Below are positions 6,502-10,706 of a DNA stretch of 10,706 nucleotides, in pieces (position 1 is the stretch's first letter; each line of letters begins with the position of its first letter). A program made the position numbers and the translations under genes. The DNA comes from Euryarchaeota archaeon UBA111 (GTDB lineage Archaea; Thermoplasmatota; Poseidoniia; Poseidoniales; Poseidoniaceae). A model generated the notes under the pieces. The model was not told the origin of the DNA, did not search any database, and saw nothing but the letters and a program-made list of their open reading frames with translations. Location: the NCBI GenBank assembly GCA_002506025.1, contig DAWS01000143.1:35002-45707 (forward strand). The letters run 5' to 3'.

Positions 6502-7583
6502 TCGGGATCTAAATCCTTTATTTCAGGGAAGTTCTTACCTGAACTCATTTCATAGTTAGGCTGCATGGCGATTTCAGGCGCTACCTCGAGTGATGGGACC
6601 AACCCTGGCTCAGTATCTCCCGCCGGTATTTCGAGACCAGATTTCATATATCTAGCATTCAGAACGAATGGGAACACAATCATTCCAATCATCATCATTA
6701 AGAAAATTATCGCAACTGTGAAATTCGGCAACACAAAAGTTCTCTCGGTTGTGATTATTGTGACATCGGCAGCAGTAACGACCCCTGGAGCGACTGCATC
6801 ATTGTCGTGATTGTTATCCCAGGTATCAATTATGATGTAGAAATCTTGCCAACGTTCGTCACCAAAGATTGGCTTATATGATTCTGGACCGTCGAGGTTC
6901 AAGGCAAAATTGATCTGATTGACTGATTCATATTGGTGAGCATCTCGGTAGGACCTCCAACCGGTGAAATCTATACCCCGCCACTCGGGAGAGATGTCAC
7001 TTAGTGCCTCAGAAATTTCATCATAAAAACTATTTTGAGAGTGTGATGAATAGTATAATTCGGTATATCTTTGATATTCTGATGTTGTCATTAAGTAAAC
7101 ATCAACAGAGTAATCGTCATCAGTTTCATTCAAAGGCTGTACAGTTATGCAAACCGTCGTCCGGTAATTTTCTGAAAGATTCACTCTTAGCGCACCTATG
7201 CTATCATTACCAACCAGCATAGTAGAATGATAATTTGCAGTCAATGGCTGTAATCTAGTGTCTCTGTCCCAGTCCTCATACATCCAATCTTCTTCTGGGT
7301 TCAGTTCTGTTGGCAGTCTGATGTCCTCATATATCCAGTCATTTTCGTGATCACGACCTTTGCGGTCATCATCATAATAATCACCGAAACCAAAGTATCC
7401 GGAGTAGTAATTGTGGTGGGGAACTAAGGCAGAACGCCCAACTGTTTGATTCCACAATATAGGTTCGATATTCCCGCTGCATGCATCTGCAGCGGCAGCA
7501 TTACGGGTAATTGGTATGCTATTGGTGCTGAGCATAGGTAAGGTGAAAATCAGTATCATGATGATGACTGTTCTCTTACACAT
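6498..7583 (-). CDS. Secreted, C-terminally anchored acidic surface protein of unknown function
   Basis: The family is not recognised. The ATG at 7583 gives 361 residues. A TTG three codons earlier (7592) is less likely, because the nearest Shine-Dalgarno-like AAGGT (7594-7598) is 10 bases from the ATG but only 1 base from the TTG. The N-terminus is a signal peptide: CKR, then a hydrophobic stretch, then a likely cleavage near AAAADA. Next comes a Tyr/Asp-rich stretch (about residues 56-108) with a repeated DW(I/M)YED motif. A beta-rich extracellular domain follows, with segments reminiscent of prepeptidase-like beta sandwiches (ALRVNLSENYRTTVCITV, later DFYIIIDTWDNN), though this likeness is weak. 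A membrane helix lies near 288-308 (FTVAIIFLMMMIGMIVFPFV), followed by a basic NARYMK and an acidic cytoplasmic tail of about 50 residues. It lies downstream of the PKD protein gene on the same strand and may function with it. Confidence 0.75.
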   Translation of the reverse strand: MCKRTVIIMILIFTLPMLSTNSIPITRNAAAADACSGNIEPILWNQTVGRSALVPHHNYYSGYFGFGDYYDDDRKGRDHENDWIYEDIRLPTELNPEEDWMYEDWDRDTRLQPLTANYHSTMLVGNDSIGALRVNLSENYRTTVCITVQPLNETDDDYSVDVYLMTTSEYQRYTELYYSSHSQNSFYDEISEALSDISPEWRGIDFTGWRSYRDAHQYESVNQINFALNLDGPESYKPIFGDERWQDFYIIIDTWDNNHDNDAVAPGVVTAADVTIITTERTFVLPNFTVAIIFLMMMIGMIVFPFVLNARYMKSGLEIPAGDTEPGLVPSLEVAPEIAMQPNYEMSSGKNFPEIKDLDPD

Positions 7584-7615
7584 GTCAACCAATACCTTGC
7601 TGTTGCTTAATGCGG

Positions 7616-7624
7616 TTAAATATT
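7616..7624 (-). promoter_or_regulatory. Candidate TATA box for the 361-residue surface protein
   Basis: Reads AATATTTAA on the minus strand in the 48 bases between the PKD gene stop and the next start. Predicted transcription would begin near 7595, giving a very short leader. It suggests the gene can be expressed apart from the PKD gene. Called by AT content and spacing only. Confidence 0.3.
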
Positions 7625-7631
7625 CTAACTG

Positions 7632-10600
7632 TCAGATTCTTCTACGCAATGGTCTAACATACCCGCTATCTTCGCTCCTTCGCTCCTCTTTGGATAATAT
7701 TGCAGGGGCAGGTGGAGGAGTGTGTTGGTCCATGCCAAGTAGTCCGCCCTGGACTTCAACATGCTCGACATCGGTATAAGACTCAGCGGCCTGCTTTGCC
7801 TCATCCTCCACTTCTGATGATTCGCGCAAAACTAACCATCCAAGTATGAGTGCTACTGCAATTAGCGCAATGTATGTGGCTAGGTCTGAACCTGCATCCT
7901 TGACCCACGTTGACCAATCCTCCAACTCGAAGTCTGACAGCGATGGTGCAGGGTCTGGTTTTGGTGTTACCTGAATGTCCTCTGATAACACTGTGCAAAC
8001 ACCTATTCCATCACATGCTCTGATACTTATCTTGTAAGTCCCTGATTCGTTCCACAATGCCGCAATACGATAGTTTACAGCTGTGTCTTTGGGCACCAAC
8101 CAATCATCATCGAGGATCCCATTTTTGTCGGTATCTCGTTCAATATTAATATCCCATCTCACATCTAGTTCTGCATTCAAAGTCTCATCCTTGTCAAATA
8201 AAGAACCATCCTCGACATTTAGGTCTCGATAAACCAATAAATTGTTAGTCATTTCATAATCGGATATGTTTGCACTAAGGTAGGTGGATTCGCCTGCTAT
8301 AATTTCGATTGGAATGTCTATTTTCTGTATTACTGGCGCCTCATCAACAACTACAGTAAAGGATTGCTTACTTACATCACCAGTCCCATATGAGTCTCTA
8401 ACTGTTAGAGTGACGATGTAGGTTCCAGGATTGTCATAAAAATGCCAAGGAGATGGTTCTTTAGACAATGGTGTTGCATCGCCAAAATCCCAGGTATATT
8501 CTACTATACCATTCCAATTAGAGTTGTTGTCATCCATGACTGGAGAGTATTTACCCTCATACCTGCGGTCACCATCTCTCGTCCCTTCTGAGTCAAAATA
8601 AAGCATGTATCCGGGCGCAGTAAATGTGTTGTCACTATCATCAAAGGTGTGACTCCAAGCATCGGGAATGAAGCCTTCGGGGCGTGGTGAGTTGCGATCC
8701 ATTTGTTCTCCTTCAACCCACCCATCTAATATTCTGACAGATATTATTGGTAGGGGATTCTGCACCCTTACGGTAATGGTTTTTGTCAAACTCTGTGCAC
8801 CATTGTCATCAATGACAAATAGTGAAACAACATGTATTCCTGGTTCAGTAAAGGTAAAAGTTGATATTGCGCTGTCACGATATTCACCCTCACCAAATGA
8901 CCAGTTGTAGACTAGGCTACTTGAGTCTCCATTAGGTGAATCAATATCGAACGATGAGACGCCATCAAAGGTGTAAGGGACATCGACAAATCCATCCTCT
9001 GCTCTGAAATCAACAGCAACAGTCTCACCGTTCTCTGTTGCCCTTACTGTAAAGTCTGCTACCGGTATTTGATTGAGAACATTCACAAATAACTGCGCAG
9101 TGGATTCACTTCCATCATCATCTGTAACAGTGAGTGTAACGATTTTGACGCCTGGTTTGTCCCATGATGGCGCAGGATATGCAGAACTGGATTGTGTTTG
9201 AACAAAGTCATCATCTTGATTCGTCAAACCACCGTCGAGATTAACACCCTCTTGGAAATTCCACTCATAATTCACTATTATTCCATCGTCGTCGGTAAAT
9301 ACATCCGGCATAGTAATTGAGGTATATGTGTAAGTAGTTAGGTTTTCAGCAAATATTTGATACGGCACTCTATTGTTAACGTATACCGTGATATTTTTTA
9401 TCCCGGTATTGAAGCCATCAAAAACTGATAAAGTAAGTTCATATGCTTCAATTTCACTATCGATCGCACCCCATTGATGCTGAGCTAAATAGAGCCCTTG
9501 TCCATCATCAAAGGTGCCATCCCCCCACTCCCATTGGAAACTCAAATTTTGTATTGGGACATTATCAACAGTGCGTGAAGCGGAGAATTGAATCATTTGG
9601 TTGGTTAATATGCTGATGTTATCACTAATAACCACGTTGTTAACACTGATTACTGGTACCGGCAACGTATCGTCGGTGACGTTGATCACAATAACATCCG
9701 TTTCAGACCAAGTATTACCTTGGTCCATGATTCTTAGTGTTGCGTTATACATACCAATGGTTTGGTAAGAGCGGGTCGGGGATTTTAGATTAGATGTAAC
9801 CCCGTCGCCAAAATCCCAAGCATACGCTACAGGTTGGTCTAGATATGGTAGTGTATTGTTATCTAGAGAAAGACCCCATGCATCAAAACCGCCGCCAACA
9901 AATTGGATATTCTCCCATGTTTGACTGGCATTTGCTGACACTGTTCCGTTGGCAACTGGCCTCATATTAGCGAGGTCCCATGGTTGCGTTGACACACTAT
10001 CAACCAAAGTACCAATCATGTCATACATGTCAAATTCAACTGTATACTGTCCATCGAATGGTGCGGTAAACCAGATATCGCTATTTGAGTTTACACCACC
10101 GCCCGCAGATATTCTGTTGGTTATTTCATCAACTACGATTCCTTGAGAATCGACTATTCTAGTTTCTACATCTAAATCTTCAAAGAAGGCGTTAGAAAAT
10201 ACATCGAAGTTAACTTGCACTGTGTCATCGTTACCATCCCCATCTCGGTCGGAAAGTTCGGTTGTATTAATTGTGAGTGACGCTGGCGCAGTTATTCTTG
10301 CAGCCTCTATGTCTACCGTGCCCTGAGGATACGACGAACCGCAGGAGGTGTAATCGCAGTCTGCAATTGTGCTGCCATACCAAGTAATGGCCCAAACCTC
10401 ATCAGTGAGGTTACCAAATCCGGGTATCAGCGCTGTTGCCACATTGCTCTGGAAATCTAAGTCTGAAACACTTAGTAGGCCATCAACCATTGATTTTGTT
10501 ACGATGACTCCGTCAAACTGGCTAACGTCAGCAGTCAATCGAATGGTGAGTGGGGCTGGTGAAGAGGCACCCGGGGTGAACTTGAAAGCACGTAATCCCC

Positions 10601-10706
10601 AACCTTCTACAGTATGCCCAGTTGAGGAATATGGTGTGCTCCAATCGCTATTAATGTCTGTTGGTTGGGCGCGGCAAAAAGAACCTGAAGAGCACGTTGG
10701 AGTCAG
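7632..10706 (-). CDS. PKD-repeat surface protein with C-terminal membrane anchor, N-terminus off window
   Basis: The frame stays open to the right edge, giving 1,024 visible residues (numbered here from the edge). The true start lies outside. After an unassigned N-terminal part with DRDGDGNDD (153-161), a thrombospondin type 3 or EF-like calcium motif, come about five to six PKD-type beta-sandwich domains. Their signature strands are WDFGDG (297-302), WEWGDG (392-397), degenerate EWNFQEG (481-487), NWSFGEGE (601-608), TWDFGD (738-743) and a degenerate RWDINIERD (850-858) that runs into a second calcium-like motif, DTDKNGILDDD. One membrane helix follows (about 941-961), then a cytoplasmic tail of about 63 residues ending RRRI. 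All six visible cysteines are in close pairs. PKD domains usually mediate adhesion or protein and polysaccharide contact outside the cell, and no catalytic domain is seen in the visible part. The next gene downstream has the same topology. Confidence 0.9.
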   Translation of the reverse strand: MTPTCSSGSFCRAQPTDINSDWSTPYSSTGHTVEGWGLRAFKFTPGASSPAPLTIRLTADVSQFDGVIVTKSMVDGLLSVSDLDFQSNVATALIPGFGNLTDEVWAITWYGSTIADCDYTSCGSSYPQGTVDIEAARITAPASLTINTTELSDRDGDGNDDTVQVNFDVFSNAFFEDLDVETRIVDSQGIVVDEITNRISAGGGVNSNSDIWFTAPFDGQYTVEFDMYDMIGTLVDSVSTQPWDLANMRPVANGTVSANASQTWENIQFVGGGFDAWGLSLDNNTLPYLDQPVAYAWDFGDGVTSNLKSPTRSYQTIGMYNATLRIMDQGNTWSETDVIVINVTDDTLPVPVISVNNVVISDNISILTNQMIQFSASRTVDNVPIQNLSFQWEWGDGTFDDGQGLYLAQHQWGAIDSEIEAYELTLSVFDGFNTGIKNITVYVNNRVPYQIFAENLTTYTYTSITMPDVFTDDDGIIVNYEWNFQEGVNLDGGLTNQDDDFVQTQSSSAYPAPSWDKPGVKIVTLTVTDDDGSESTAQLFVNVLNQIPVADFTVRATENGETVAVDFRAEDGFVDVPYTFDGVSSFDIDSPNGDSSSLVYNWSFGEGEYRDSAISTFTFTEPGIHVVSLFVIDDNGAQSLTKTITVRVQNPLPIISVRILDGWVEGEQMDRNSPRPEGFIPDAWSHTFDDSDNTFTAPGYMLYFDSEGTRDGDRRYEGKYSPVMDDNNSNWNGIVEYTWDFGDATPLSKEPSPWHFYDNPGTYIVTLTVRDSYGTGDVSKQSFTVVVDEAPVIQKIDIPIEIIAGESTYLSANISDYEMTNNLLVYRDLNVEDGSLFDKDETLNAELDVRWDINIERDTDKNGILDDDWLVPKDTAVNYRIAALWNESGTYKISIRACDGIGVCTVLSEDIQVTPKPDPAPSLSDFELEDWSTWVKDAGSDLATYIALIAVALILGWLVLRESSEVEDEAKQAAESYTDVEHVEVQGGLLGMDQHTPPPAPAILSKEERRSEDSGYVRPLRRRI

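Noticed and set aside
7004..7222. Plus-strand open frame opposite the surface protein gene
   Set aside because: It has no ribosome site or recognisable protein features, and the opposite strand has a clear secreted protein.
8668..8910. Plus-strand open frame opposite the PKD gene
   Set aside because: It lies entirely inside a strong PKD coding frame and has no features of its own.

Overview
The window looks like a stretch of archaeal chromosome, most likely from a planktonic marine euryarchaeon related to Marine Group II (Poseidoniales) or a relative in Thermoplasmatota. This is inferred, not proven. The evidence is a bacterial-type gyrase operon next to a type I dehydroquinate dehydratase, TATA-like boxes at archaeal spacing, Shine-Dalgarno sites matching the common AGGAGGTGA form, one gene that looks leaderless, and large acidic surface proteins with PKD domains and a single C-terminal membrane anchor. 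No mobile element, CRISPR array, tRNA or rRNA was seen.

Layout. Positions 1-644 (minus) hold the N-terminal 214 codons of a DRE-TIM metallolyase of the LeuA/homocitrate synthase type, running off the left edge. Positions 716-5417 (minus) hold gyrB followed by gyrA. They overlap by 11 bases, and gyrA starts at TTG behind a perfect Shine-Dalgarno site. A 286-base divergent promoter region (5418-5703) separates gyrB from aroD. aroD (5704-6501, plus) encodes type I 3-dehydroquinate dehydratase of the shikimate pathway, and its stop codon interlocks with that of the next gene. Two minus-strand cell-surface genes fill the rest. One is a membrane-anchored protein of about 361 residues (6498-7583). 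The other is a PKD-repeat surface protein (7632-10706) that is open to the right edge and so lacks its N-terminus here.

How the genes fit together. GyrB (ATPase and TOPRIM) and GyrA (cleavage-religation and DNA wrapping) form one supercoiling enzyme, and their overlap suggests coupled, balanced synthesis. aroD and the LeuA-like gene are metabolic neighbours with no evident functional link to gyrase. The two surface proteins share one topology: secreted, one C-terminal membrane helix, acidic cytoplasmic tail. They may act together at the envelope.

The most unusual observation is a canonical 12-residue EF-hand calcium-binding loop in the acidic C-terminal tail of GyrA, where bacterial GyrA tails are known to modulate DNA wrapping. 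Other points of interest are non-standard residues at quinolone-contact positions in both gyrase subunits, an altered substrate-loop region in AroD, an atypical LeuA-like active-site motif, and a PKD protein whose visible cysteines all fall in close pairs.
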